From Salirhabdus salicampi (GTDB lineage Bacteria; Bacillota; Bacilli; Bacillales; Alkalibacillaceae), in assembly GCF_024259515.1 (NCBI RefSeq), contig NZ_JANBWE010000003.1, forward strand, positions 351,440-415,439: 64,000 nt of DNA. The letters run 5' to 3'. Below are positions 56,174 through 63,873 of this stretch, piece by piece. Both the position numbers and the translations under genes were made by a program. The first letter of the stretch is position 1; the number at the start of each line of letters is the position of its first letter. Under the pieces are notes generated by a model. The model had not been told where the DNA came from. It saw only the letters and a list, made by a program, of their open reading frames with translations, and ran no database searches.

Positions 56174-56699
56174 CTTTCTTGCCTTCCACATACTCTTTCT
56201 GTTCGAGTAGCTTTCGGATCTTTTGTCTAGCGAGGCGGCCCCAGTTTTTTACCGCATTTTCGGTTACCTGTTCCTTTTGAGCAATCTCCTTTACGGATAA
56301 GTCCTCAAGTACGTATAACCGAAACCATGTTCGTTGATTTTCCGTTAGCAGCTCCTCGATTTGGGCGAGAAGGTATGGATCAAAAAAGTCTACCATCGTT
56401 GTCGTGACATGATTGAGATCAGCTTTCATTGATTCTTTATAGGTATCTTCCACTTTGACGTAACGCCTCTGTTTCCGAATGTAATCGATTAACGCTTTTT
56501 GAATGCGAAAATAAGCAAACGATGAAAACTTTCCCTTAGACGGGTCAAACTGCTCATACGCCTTCCACAGTGCAATCGCTCCTTCTTGATAAAATTCTCC
56601 CTCGAGATCGCGTATCCCATATCGTTTGATGACATGATAGATCATTTTTTCGTTTTCCTTTAACACTTCATGAAACGGTTTCTCCTTTACACGATCCAC
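56169..56699 (-). CDS. Sigma-70 family RNA polymerase sigma factor
   Basis: A 176-residue factor with region 2 (EFYQEGAIALWKAYEQFDPS, KGKFSSFAYFRIQKALIDYI) at about residues 34-74 and region 4 (LSVKEIAQKEQVTENAVKNW) near 132-151; regions 1 and 3 are absent, so it is a compact alternative sigma. GTG start with GAGG upstream. No anti-sigma gene is adjacent. Its place beside xre and comK recalls small sigma factors linked to competence in other Firmicutes, but this is inference. Confidence 0.85.
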   Translation of the reverse strand: MDRVKEKPFHEVLKENEKMIYHVIKRYGIRDLEGEFYQEGAIALWKAYEQFDPSKGKFSSFAYFRIQKALIDYIRKQRRYVKVEDTYKESMKADLNHVTTTMVDFFDPYLLAQIEELLTENQRTWFRLYVLEDLSVKEIAQKEQVTENAVKNWGRLARQKIRKLLEQKEYVEGKKG

Positions 56700-57085
56700 A
56701 AAGACCTCTTTTCTATAAAGGCGCCTTTATGAAGGATTCCGCGGTAATGGTAGTATAATAAAAAATAGGAGCGTCACGCATTATAGGGAAAATGAAGAAT
56801 CTCGTAGCAACATTCACGTTTCTCCCGGGAAAGGTAAGGAATTGATAGGGGAAAGACTATTTCATTAAAGGAAAGGTTACGTATAGACCGTTTTAGCAGA
56901 TTACCTTTGTCTCTTCTATCAATCTACCGTTTACAATCTATAAGTTTTTGGGTAAGATGTAAATTATATCCTATTACTAGGAACAATTACCTTTTAACAT
57001 GCTAATGATTTCCAACCATCTGGACGTAATGACTCAATTAGCTAAAAATATGCAACGATAAAATGACGATAGGAGCTCATTATAT
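56700..57085. other. Intergenic region upstream of the sigma factor
   Basis: 386 bp. It holds a perfect 16-bp palindrome ATAAAGGCGCCTTTAT at 56715-56730, 16 nt upstream of the sigma GTG, and otherwise no convincing ORF, RNA or terminator. Confidence 0.6.
56715..56730. promoter_or_regulatory. 16-bp palindrome before the sigma factor gene
   Basis: ATAAAGGCGCCTTTAT is its own reverse complement and lies in the sigma 5' leader or promoter. It may be an operator or a leader hairpin. Confidence 0.4.
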
Positions 57086-57226
57086 ATGACAACAGACCAA
57101 ATCGAACTACTGTTAAAGAAACTGAAAGAGAAAGGGGACCAAGGGACAGATTATGACACCCTCTATCAACTTTTAGAAGATGAGCTATCGAACATATATA
57201 AAGGAGAGCCAGCACTAAAACCGTAA
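57086..57226 (+). CDS. Small acidic protein (46 residues), function unknown
   Basis: ATG 57086 with TAGGAGC 10 nt upstream. The product starts MTTDQIELLLKKLKEKGDQG and ends GEPALKP. It looks like two charged helices, without a signal peptide or membrane helix. It lies 45 nt upstream of the VOC gene on the same strand. Ribosome site and amino-acid composition support coding; family not recognised. Confidence 0.5.
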   Translation: MTTDQIELLLKKLKEKGDQGTDYDTLYQLLEDELSNIYKGEPALKP

Positions 57227-57271
57227 TTCATCACCATTTCCTACAAACACCCTCAAGAGGAGGAGATACAT

Positions 57272-57655
57272 ATGCTAAAATCCATCCACCATATTGCCAT
57301 CATTTGTTCCAACTATGAAACGTCGAAGGACTTTTACGTCAATAAACTAGGGCTGGAAGTCGTGCAGGAAATCTATCGGGAAGAAAGGGACTCCTATAAA
57401 TTAGATTTAGCCATTGATGGACATTATCAAATTGAACTGTTTTCCTTTCCGAATCCTCCTGAACGGCCAAGCTATCCGGAAGCAAGTGGGCTTCGCCATT
57501 TAGCCTTTGCCGTTGACCATATCGAAGAAGCAACGGTCAATCTACAACAAAAGGGGATTATAGTAGAAGAAATCCGGATGGACCCAACAACGAATAAAAA
57601 GTTTACCTTCTTCCAAGATCCAGACGGTTTGCCAATCGAGCTATACGAGGAGTAA
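57272..57655 (+). CDS. VOC-family (glyoxalase/dioxygenase fold) protein
   Basis: A 127-residue single-domain metalloprotein: SIHHIAIICSNYETSKDFYV, GHYQIELFSFPNPPERPSYP, GLRHLAFAVDHIEEATVNLQ and FFQDPDGLPIELYEE, with His/Glu ligands in the usual places. It resembles the GloA2/YwkD-type group often annotated as SMU1112c/YaeR-like. The substrate is unknown. ATG after AAGAGGAGG. Confidence 0.88.
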   Translation: MLKSIHHIAIICSNYETSKDFYVNKLGLEVVQEIYREERDSYKLDLAIDGHYQIELFSFPNPPERPSYPEASGLRHLAFAVDHIEEATVNLQQKGIIVEEIRMDPTTNKKFTFFQDPDGLPIELYEE

Positions 57656-57781
57656 TCCCCCTACAATCCGAACGAAGGATTAGTCCCCACCGACACCTTA
57701 TCATCATGCTCCTATTCCGCCTCAATTTCCCTTCCTATAAATCTGTCGAACGAAGTCGAAATAAAGGTAGATTTTTCCCCC

Positions 57782-57811
57782 TTGTTCCTCTATGATTAAG
57801 TCACATAGATA
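57782..57811 (+). promoter_or_regulatory. Possible promoter of WG lipoprotein 1
   Basis: TTGTTC 57782-57787, an 18-nt spacer, then TAGATA 57806-57811, about 20 nt before the ribosome site. Confidence 0.35.
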
Positions 57812-57843
57812 GAGAAAAAATACATCATATGGGGGTTATACTT

Positions 57844-58845
57844 TTGAAAAAGGTTATCACATTAATATGCGCAATATTCTTACTTGCTTTAACCGTTGCT
57901 TGTTCCGGCAGTGGAAGTACGAAGAAAGACTATTTTACTATTACCCAAAATGAAAAAGTAGGCTTCATCAACAAAAAAGGTGATATTGTCATTGATCCAC
58001 AGTTTGAAAACGCCTATGACTTTTCCGACGGTTTAGCACTTGTGAACGTCGGTAGTAAATATGGCTATATTGATACGAAAGGACAGTTTTCCATTAATCC
58101 GCAATATGACTATGCTTCAAGCTTCAACGAAGGCTATGCAATGGTAAACAAAGGGGAAGACGCGTTTTTTATCAATACAAAAGGTGAGAAAGTATTTGAA
58201 GATGTGCAATTTGATTATGCGTACACATTCTCTGAAGGGTTAGCCCTCATCGAAGTTGACGGTAATTATGGTTATATGGATAAGAAAGGGAACATTGCCA
58301 TTAATCCTCAGTTTGAGGATGCGGACAGCTTCTCAGAAGATGGACTTGCACGTATTTACATGGGTGGACAATATGGTTTCATTAATAAAAAAGGGGAGAT
58401 CGTCATTACGCCTCAGTTTGATCGGGCATGGGACTTTAGTGACGGTTTAGCGGCCGTTTACGTTGGCGACTCTTGGGGTTATGCCAATAAAAAAGGGGAA
58501 ATTGTGATTAACCCGCAGTTCGAACAAGCATACCCATATCAAGACGGACTAGCTCCTGTACGTATAGGTGATCAATTCGGCTTTATCGATAAAAAAGGGG
58601 AGATTGTCATTAACCCTCAGTTTGACGATGCGTACATTTTCCAAGATGGCATGGCTGCTGTATTAGTTGATGATAAGTGGGGCTTTATTAATCAAAAGGG
58701 TGACATGGTCATCAACCCACAATTTAGTCGAACCTATTTCTTCGAAGGTGGTCTTGCTGCGGTCTATATCGGAGATAGCTACTACGGTGGCAAAAAAGGC
58801 TACATCGACACAAAAGGGAAATACGTTTGGAATCCGACGGATTAA
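57844..58845 (+). CDS. WG-repeat lipoprotein 1
   Basis: A 333-residue lipoprotein. Signal peptide with lipobox TVAC, mature N-terminal Cys at about residue 20. The rest is eight repeats of about 33 residues with the pattern (Y/W)G(F/Y)INKKGxxxINPQFDxAxxFxxGLAxVxxxxx, plus a last half-repeat KGYIDTKGKYVWNPTD. WG repeats form extracellular beta-rich domains of unclear function. TTG 57844 is chosen because GGGGG is then correctly spaced; ATG 57829 overlaps the ribosome site. Confidence 0.9.
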   Translation: MKKVITLICAIFLLALTVACSGSGSTKKDYFTITQNEKVGFINKKGDIVIDPQFENAYDFSDGLALVNVGSKYGYIDTKGQFSINPQYDYASSFNEGYAMVNKGEDAFFINTKGEKVFEDVQFDYAYTFSEGLALIEVDGNYGYMDKKGNIAINPQFEDADSFSEDGLARIYMGGQYGFINKKGEIVITPQFDRAWDFSDGLAAVYVGDSWGYANKKGEIVINPQFEQAYPYQDGLAPVRIGDQFGFIDKKGEIVINPQFDDAYIFQDGMAAVLVDDKWGFINQKGDMVINPQFSRTYFFEGGLAAVYIGDSYYGGKKGYIDTKGKYVWNPTD

Positions 58846-58859
58846 ACAAACGTTTGTTT
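58844..58859. repeat. 16-bp palindrome at the end of WG lipoprotein 1
   Basis: AAACAAACGTTTGTTT is self-complementary and overlaps the stop codon of the gene. It is followed by the separate terminator hairpin. Confidence 0.4.
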
Positions 58860-58879
58860 GAATTTGAATTGGGCTATAG

Positions 58880-58914
58880 CTCCTGTTTCTTGCTGAAACA
58901 GGAGTATTTTTATT
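58880..58914 (+). terminator. Terminator after WG lipoprotein 1
   Basis: A perfect 10-bp stem CTCCTGTTTC / GAAACAGGAG (58880-58889 with 58895-58904), loop TTGCT, then TATTTTTATT. Confidence 0.9.
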
Positions 58915-58954
58915 GACAAATTTAGTCACATTTTACTAGAAATTCATTTACAAT

Positions 58955-58983
58955 TTGTCGAATGTAGTCTATTATACTATCAT
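58955..58983 (+). promoter_or_regulatory. Possible promoter of WG lipoprotein 2
   Basis: TTGTCG 58955-58960, 17-nt spacer, TATCAT 58978-58983, upstream of the GGAGG ribosome site at about 59012. Confidence 0.4.
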
Positions 58984-59023
58984 ATGTAAAAAATTAGATG
59001 AAAATGGAACTGGAGGAACGAAC

Positions 59024-60001
59024 ATGAAAAAGATTGGGTTATTATTTATGGCAATTATTCTTTTGCTTCTTACAGCTGCATGTTCAGACAAAAAAGAGCT
59101 ATTCTCTGTTGTTCAAAACGGGGACACAGGCTTCATTAACAAAAAAGGGAAAGTCGTCATTGATCCTCAATTTGATGGTGCCTATGATTTTTCTGAAGGT
59201 CTATCCGTAGTACGAGTAGGTGGGAAATACGGATTTATCGATGAAAAAGGAAACTTCGAAATTAATCCCCAATTCGATTCGGCGACAAGCTTCTCGAAGG
59301 AAGGATTCGCCCTCGTTTCGAAAGGTGAAGAATCCTACTTTATTAATAAAAAAGGGGAAAAGCAGTTCGAAGATTTACAGTTTGATAGTGCAAGCAACTT
59401 TGCAGAAGGCTATGCTCGTTTAAATGTTGAAGGCGATAGCGGATATGTGAATAAAAAAGGCGACATCGTCATCAATCCACAGTTTGACCGTGCGTACAAC
59501 TTCTCTGAAGATGGGTTAGCACGTGTAAGCATGGGTGGCGAATATGGCTTTATTGATACGAAAGGAAACATTGTCATTACACCGCAGTATGACCAGGCGT
59601 ACGGTTTTACAGAAGGATTAGCGGCTGTTGAAGTAGATGGTCAATGGGGCTTCATTAATAAAAAAGGGGAGTTTGCCATTAACCCGCAATTTGACGGTGC
59701 GTATTTCTTTAGTGATGGTCTAGCACCAGTTCTTGTTGAGGATCAAGTCGGTTATATTGATAAAAAAGGAAATATTAAAATTAACCCCCAATTCGATGCG
59801 GGCTTCATGTTTGAAGATGGACATGCTCCGGTACAAGTTGACGGCAAATGGGGATATATTAACAAAAAAGGTGACCTTGCGATTAACCCGCAGTTCGATA
59901 ATGCGAACTACTTTGAAGGTGGACTTGCTGCTGTATACTTAGGCGGCAAAAAAGGGTATATCAACCAAAAAGGCGAATACGTTTGGAATCCAACAGATTA
60001 A
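59024..60001 (+). CDS. WG-repeat lipoprotein 2
   Basis: A 325-residue paralogue of the preceding protein. Signal peptide MKKIGLLFMAIILLLLTAAC with lipobox TAAC. Eight full WG-type repeats of about 33 residues and a final half-repeat KGYINQKGEYVWNPTD follow, in the same register as lipoprotein 1, including the degenerate third repeat (FINKKGEKQFEDLQFD). ATG 59024 has TGGAGG upstream; the open frame begins earlier without a ribosome site. It is flanked by its own terminator, so each WG gene is a separate unit. Confidence 0.9.
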   Translation: MKKIGLLFMAIILLLLTAACSDKKELFSVVQNGDTGFINKKGKVVIDPQFDGAYDFSEGLSVVRVGGKYGFIDEKGNFEINPQFDSATSFSKEGFALVSKGEESYFINKKGEKQFEDLQFDSASNFAEGYARLNVEGDSGYVNKKGDIVINPQFDRAYNFSEDGLARVSMGGEYGFIDTKGNIVITPQYDQAYGFTEGLAAVEVDGQWGFINKKGEFAINPQFDGAYFFSDGLAPVLVEDQVGYIDKKGNIKINPQFDAGFMFEDGHAPVQVDGKWGYINKKGDLAINPQFDNANYFEGGLAAVYLGGKKGYINQKGEYVWNPTD

Positions 60002-60013
60002 CAATTGATTGAA

Positions 60014-60045
60014 GACCTGCTTCTACTTTGAAGCGGGTCTTTTTT
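60014..60045 (+). terminator. Terminator after WG lipoprotein 2
   Basis: A 10-bp stem GACCTGCTTC / GAAGCGGGTC (60014-60023 with 60030-60039, one G-U), 6-nt loop, T6. Confidence 0.9.
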
Positions 60046-60125
60046 CGGAATTGATAGGAAATCGTAAATCGGTGTCGAAAGTATTAGAAAGGAAATGAAT
60101 TGGCAATGCAGTAGGGGGATCTTTT

Positions 60126-61133
60126 ATGAAAACAATCAGTTTATGGACAATCGTCATCAGTTTCCTTATGGTCATAACCGCTTGTTCTTATTTTGAAACG
60201 GACAAAGAATTGTTCTCCGTTCGTGTAGATGGAAAAGAAGGCTTTATCAATAAAAAGGGGGAGATTGTTATTGACCCCGTGTTTGATCGTGTGGGTGAGT
60301 TCCATGATGGTTTAGCGACCGTGTCCATCCGGAACGTAAGTGGGGTCATAAATGAACAGGGACAGTTTCTGGTGATTCCCCAGTATGCATATATATCTCC
60401 TTTTTCCGAAGGTTATGCTGTAGCAGTGAGTCATAATGACGGGCAATTTTCCCGTGAAACGTTCTTCATTAATCATAAAGGGGAAAGGATGTTTCAGGAC
60501 TTAGACATTGAGGATGCTGAAAGTTCTTTTACAAACGGACTTGCACCAGTCCGTATTGATGATCTTTTCGGTTTTATTAACCGAAAAGGGCAAGTTGTCA
60601 TTGAACCGGAGTACATGTATGTACGACCGTTCTCAGACGGCCTTGCATTAGTGAGAGATGCAGACACGAGACAATTCGGCTATATCAATGCAAAAGGGAG
60701 AGAGGTCATCCGAGTTGAGTATGACGATGCGAATGACTTTTCGGAAGGCTTAGCTCCTGTAAGAGTAGATGGTGATATAGGGTACATTGATAAAAGAGGG
60801 AATATCGCGATTGAACCCCAATTTCAAGAAGGACAACATTTCAGTGAAGGCTTGGCGGCTGTCATGATTGGATCTCAGTTCGGCTTTGTGAATCAAAAAG
60901 GGGATATCGTGATCAATCCTCAATTTGATATGGTCCTCCACTTTTCCGAAGGGAAGGCAGCGGTTCGAGTAGATTATGAATGGGGCTTTATGAATCAAAA
61001 GGGGGATCTCGTCATAACACCTCAATTTGACCATGTCGAACCGTTCCAAGGTGGATTAGCAAAAGTTTACATAGGGAATAAGGTTGGTTATATTAACCAT
61101 AATGGCGAATACGTCTGGAACCCGACAGAATAG
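60126..61133 (+). CDS. WG-repeat lipoprotein 3
   Basis: A 335-residue third member. Signal peptide with lipobox ITAC near residue 20, then about eight WG-type repeats and the same terminal VWNPTE half-repeat. It is more divergent than copies 1 and 2: several repeats have lost the INPQF core (VIPQYAYISPF, VIRVEYDDANDF), which suggests an older duplication or different selection. The ATG follows AGGGGGAT. Confidence 0.9.
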   Translation: MKTISLWTIVISFLMVITACSYFETDKELFSVRVDGKEGFINKKGEIVIDPVFDRVGEFHDGLATVSIRNVSGVINEQGQFLVIPQYAYISPFSEGYAVAVSHNDGQFSRETFFINHKGERMFQDLDIEDAESSFTNGLAPVRIDDLFGFINRKGQVVIEPEYMYVRPFSDGLALVRDADTRQFGYINAKGREVIRVEYDDANDFSEGLAPVRVDGDIGYIDKRGNIAIEPQFQEGQHFSEGLAAVMIGSQFGFVNQKGDIVINPQFDMVLHFSEGKAAVRVDYEWGFMNQKGDLVITPQFDHVEPFQGGLAKVYIGNKVGYINHNGEYVWNPTE

Positions 61134-61142
61134 TTTTCAAGA

Positions 61143-61167
61143 CCTGTTCAATTGAACAGGCTTTTTT
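61143..61167 (+). terminator. Terminator after WG lipoprotein 3
   Basis: CCTGTTC-AATT-GAACAGG (61143-61160) is a perfect 7-bp stem with a palindromic loop, followed by C and T6. Confidence 0.88.
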
Positions 61168-61182
61168 GTTCTTCCTCATTAT

Positions 61183-61191
61183 TGATATAAT
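61183..61191 (+). promoter_or_regulatory. Extended -10 promoter of the PucR-type regulator
   Basis: TGATATAAT: TATAAT at 61186-61191 with TG one base upstream. No good -35. It lies about 32 nt before the start codon. Confidence 0.5.
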
Positions 61192-61222
61192 ACAGAAAAC
61201 GGTAGAAACGGAGATAGAGACG

Positions 61223-62116
61223 ATGCGTATTGAACAACTACAACAAATGTATCCATCCCTTATATTCCATAAAGATGATCAGAACGTAACCATATCACAG
61301 TATGAATGGTATACCGTTGACGGACAAACGGTAGGGATATTAAAGGAAGAGTTAAAGGGGAACGAAAAGGTTCTACTCGATTCTTTCCTATCGAAAGTGA
61401 AACATCCCCAAGCGTTTTCGTCCGAACGGGAACGTCAATGGTATGAGCAGTTAATCCAAGGGAAAGAACATAGCTTTACGAACATACGAAGCTACCGTTA
61501 TGTCTATTATCAAATCGAAACGAAGTTGAATGACTTTTCGCTTTTTCGGGAAGGGATTCAAGCGGTATTCCCGTTTCCGATGCCCGTGATCCAGCTTTCG
61601 GATTATGAAGGGGTAATTATTGAGGAAATTTATGACGAGCAACAGTCCCTCGTGAATTATAAGGAAGTCATTGAACTTCTCATTAGTGACTTGTATATTA
61701 ATATGAAGCTGTTTGTGAGTGAGCTATTTGAACATCCCGAGGAAACGAACGATAATTTCGAGTGGACGAAACGAATTGCGGAAACCGTAATGCCTTCGGC
61801 GAATGATCATGTGATCGAATTGACAGAAGCGGTCCCGTACTTGTTAACGAACCGAATTGAAAAAGGGTATGATGACCGGGTTGTTCGTACGATTCTCAAA
61901 TCTACGTTGGAAGATCAAGACCTTCTGAAAACCGTGCAAGTGTATTTGCGAAGTGAGTTAAATGTAACAGAAGCGGCGAAGAAGCTCCATATGCACCGAA
62001 ATACGTTGCAGTACCGTATTGATAAGTTTACGGATGTGACAGGGCTTGATATTAAACGGTTTTCCAATGCTTTCATAGTGAAACTCCTTTTCTATATGAT
62101 GGACGAAAAGTTGTAA
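61223..62116 (+). CDS. PucR/CdaR-type helix-turn-helix transcriptional regulator
   Basis: A 297-residue regulator. The C-terminal 60 residues are a PucR-type HTH: VYLRSELNVTEAAKKLHMHR and NTLQYRIDKFTDVTGLDIKR. The N-terminal region is not recognised and would sense an effector. ATG 61223 has GGAG 9 nt upstream; the open frame continues upstream through the promoter and is rejected. It lies directly upstream of msmX, which suggests involvement in sugar-uptake regulation, but msmX has its own cre-like control and a terminator lies between. Confidence 0.85.
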   Translation: MRIEQLQQMYPSLIFHKDDQNVTISQYEWYTVDGQTVGILKEELKGNEKVLLDSFLSKVKHPQAFSSERERQWYEQLIQGKEHSFTNIRSYRYVYYQIETKLNDFSLFREGIQAVFPFPMPVIQLSDYEGVIIEEIYDEQQSLVNYKEVIELLISDLYINMKLFVSELFEHPEETNDNFEWTKRIAETVMPSANDHVIELTEAVPYLLTNRIEKGYDDRVVRTILKSTLEDQDLLKTVQVYLRSELNVTEAAKKLHMHRNTLQYRIDKFTDVTGLDIKRFSNAFIVKLLFYMMDEKL

Positions 62117-62118
62117 GC

Positions 62119-62144
62119 GCGCACAAATCTGTGTGTGCTTTTTT
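62119..62144 (+). terminator. Terminator between the PucR-type gene and msmX
   Basis: GCGCACA 62119-62125 pairs with TGTGTGC 62132-62138 (one G-U), loop AATCTG, then T6. Confidence 0.8.
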
Positions 62145-62165
62145 GTGCACGTTGTCCATATCTTT

Positions 62166-62179
62166 TTGAAGCGTTTTCA
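62166..62179. promoter_or_regulatory. cre-like site 1 upstream of msmX
   Basis: TTGAAGCGTTTTCA matches 11 of 14 positions of the palindromic CcpA site TGAAAGCGCTTTCA. Confidence 0.45.
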
Positions 62180-62201
62180 TATAGACTAATAACTAAGTTA
62201 A

Positions 62202-62215
62202 TTAAAACGCTTTCA
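62202..62215. promoter_or_regulatory. cre-like site 2 upstream of msmX
   Basis: TTAAAACGCTTTCA matches 12 of 14 positions of TGAAAGCGCTTTCA. It lies just before the AGGGGG ribosome site of msmX, where CcpA binding would act as a roadblock or repressor. Confidence 0.55.
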
Positions 62216-62236
62216 AAAATGAGGGGGATATGAGAC

Positions 62237-63334
62237 ATGGCAGAACTTAAATTAGATAACATTTATAAAATATATGACGGAGACGTTACAGCTGTAGAAG
62301 ATTTCAACCTACACATTCAAGATAAAGAGTTTATCGTATTAGTAGGACCATCTGGTTGTGGAAAATCTACGACTCTACGAATGATTGCTGGACTTGAAGA
62401 AATTTCAGAGGGTGGATTGTTCATCGATGATAAACAAGTAAACGATGTTCCGCCGAAAGATCGTGACATTGCGATGGTTTTCCAAAACTATGCCCTATAC
62501 CCGCATATGAACGTTTATGACAATATGGCGTTCGGTTTAAAGCTACGGAAAATTGACAAAAAAGAAATTGATCGCCGCGTTCGAGAAGCAGCGGAAATTT
62601 TAGGATTAACCGAGTACTTGAAACGTAAGCCGAAAGCAATGTCTGGTGGTCAGCGTCAGCGTGTGGCACTAGGACGTGCAATTGTACGTGATGCGAAAGT
62701 ATTCTTAATGGACGAACCGCTTTCCAACTTGGATGCGAAGCTGCGTGTACAAATGCGTGCTGAAATTCAAAAGCTTCACCAACGTCTACAAACAACAACG
62801 ATTTATGTAACACACGACCAAACCGAAGCGATGACTATGGCAACACGTCTTGTTGTTATGAAAGACGGTCTTATTCAACAAATTGGTACGCCAAAACAAG
62901 TGTATGATGAGCCAAATAACATCTTCGTTGGTGGGTTCATCGGGTCTCCATCTATGAACTTCTTTAACGGTCATTTAGAAGATGGCAAGTTCCACATTGG
63001 TGAAACAACGATTGAAGTACCAGAAGGAAAGTTAAAGGTGTTAAAAGAGCAAGGTTTTGACGGAAAAGAGCTAGTATTAGGTGTACGCCCTGAAGATATC
63101 CATGACGAGCCATTATTCTTGGAATCTTCCAAAGGCACAAGCTTCAAAGCGACAGTAGAAGTAGCAGAGTTAATGGGTTCTGAAACATACCTGTATACAA
63201 ACCTGAATGGGCAGGAATTTATCGCTCGTGTAGATGCCCGTACGGTTGTGAACGGTGGCGACAAGATCGATCTTGCCTTCGACATGAACAAAGCTCACTT
63301 CTTTAATAAAGAAACAGAAGAGCGCATTAAGTAA
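62237..63334 (+). CDS. msmX: Multi-sugar ABC transporter ATP-binding protein (UgpC/MsmX/MalK family)
   Basis: A 365-residue ATPase energising several carbohydrate ABC importers. Walker A GPSGCGKST at residues 37-45, signature MSGGQRQRVALGRAIVRD near 135, Walker B VFLMDEPLSNLD near 155, H-loop VTHDQTEAMTM, and a C-terminal MalK-type TOBE/regulatory domain (VRPEDIHDEP, AELMGSETYLY). No permease or binding protein is adjacent, as expected for the shared ATPase MsmX. It is relatively GC-rich (33 of 60 G/C at 62641-62700 by hand count), typical of a well-expressed core gene. Confidence 0.94.
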   Translation: MAELKLDNIYKIYDGDVTAVEDFNLHIQDKEFIVLVGPSGCGKSTTLRMIAGLEEISEGGLFIDDKQVNDVPPKDRDIAMVFQNYALYPHMNVYDNMAFGLKLRKIDKKEIDRRVREAAEILGLTEYLKRKPKAMSGGQRQRVALGRAIVRDAKVFLMDEPLSNLDAKLRVQMRAEIQKLHQRLQTTTIYVTHDQTEAMTMATRLVVMKDGLIQQIGTPKQVYDEPNNIFVGGFIGSPSMNFFNGHLEDGKFHIGETTIEVPEGKLKVLKEQGFDGKELVLGVRPEDIHDEPLFLESSKGTSFKATVEVAELMGSETYLYTNLNGQEFIARVDARTVVNGGDKIDLAFDMNKAHFFNKETEERIK

Positions 63335-63342
63335 AGAAGACG

Positions 63343-63372
63343 AACCCCACGCCAGTAGGCGTGGGGTTTTTT
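63343..63372 (+). terminator. Terminator after msmX
   Basis: A perfect 11-bp stem AACCCCACGCC / GGCGTGGGGTT (63343-63353 with 63358-63368), loop AGTA, then a T-run. Confidence 0.95.
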
Positions 63373-63499
63373 CGTGTTAATCGTATACATAAAATTTAGG
63401 ATTATTGACAATAGGTCTCTTAATCATGCTATTTGATTCGTTTCATTGAAAGGATATGAAGAGAACACATTTATGGTTGAGAAGATGCTCTGCGATTTT

Positions 63500-63790
63500 T
63501 CAGAGGAGGTTAGTTTTTACTTTTTTAAAGTATTCAATAAAACTGGCTGGCTTCATTTTCACTTGAAAAGAAAAAACACCACGATTGGAATGGATATAAA
63601 ATAACCCGAAATTATGATTTAATGAACGATACGAAAGGTCTAACACATCCTGTAAATAAAATGTTTCTTTCGATGATTCCATTCGGTCGTTATATAAAAT
63701 AAGCTCATGTTCTTGGTCTTGATAATACTGTTGGTTCGAGGCAATCCCTCTTTCAACTTCGATATAAACTTGTTTTGCAATTGGTTTCAT
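63500..63790 (-). CDS. Hypothetical protein (96 residues)
   Basis: Start ATG 63790 with AAGAGGAGG upstream; the frame opens further at 63841 without a ribosome site. The product (MKPIAKQVYIEVERGIASNQ ... FFKKVKTNLL-like end reading FKKVKTNLL) has alternating hydrophobic strands and a predicted C-terminal helix, which could be a PH-like fold (ETFYLQDVLDLSYRSL, GLFYIHSNRGVFSFQVK). No signal peptide or membrane helix. The family is not recognised. Confidence 0.7.
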   Translation of the reverse strand: MKPIAKQVYIEVERGIASNQQYYQDQEHELILYNDRMESSKETFYLQDVLDLSYRSLNHNFGLFYIHSNRGVFSFQVKMKPASFIEYFKKVKTNLL

Positions 63791-63873
63791 CTGCATCCTC
63801 CTCTTCACAAGCATAACATAGGGGCAGTTCGATTGCTTCATTTGGTTGCCCTTCTTTCTGATGAAGGGGGGGA

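Noticed and set aside
57844..61133. Nucleotide-level tandem repeat array
   Set aside because: The periodicity is explained by WG-repeat protein coding; DNA copies are diverged and each gene has its own signals.
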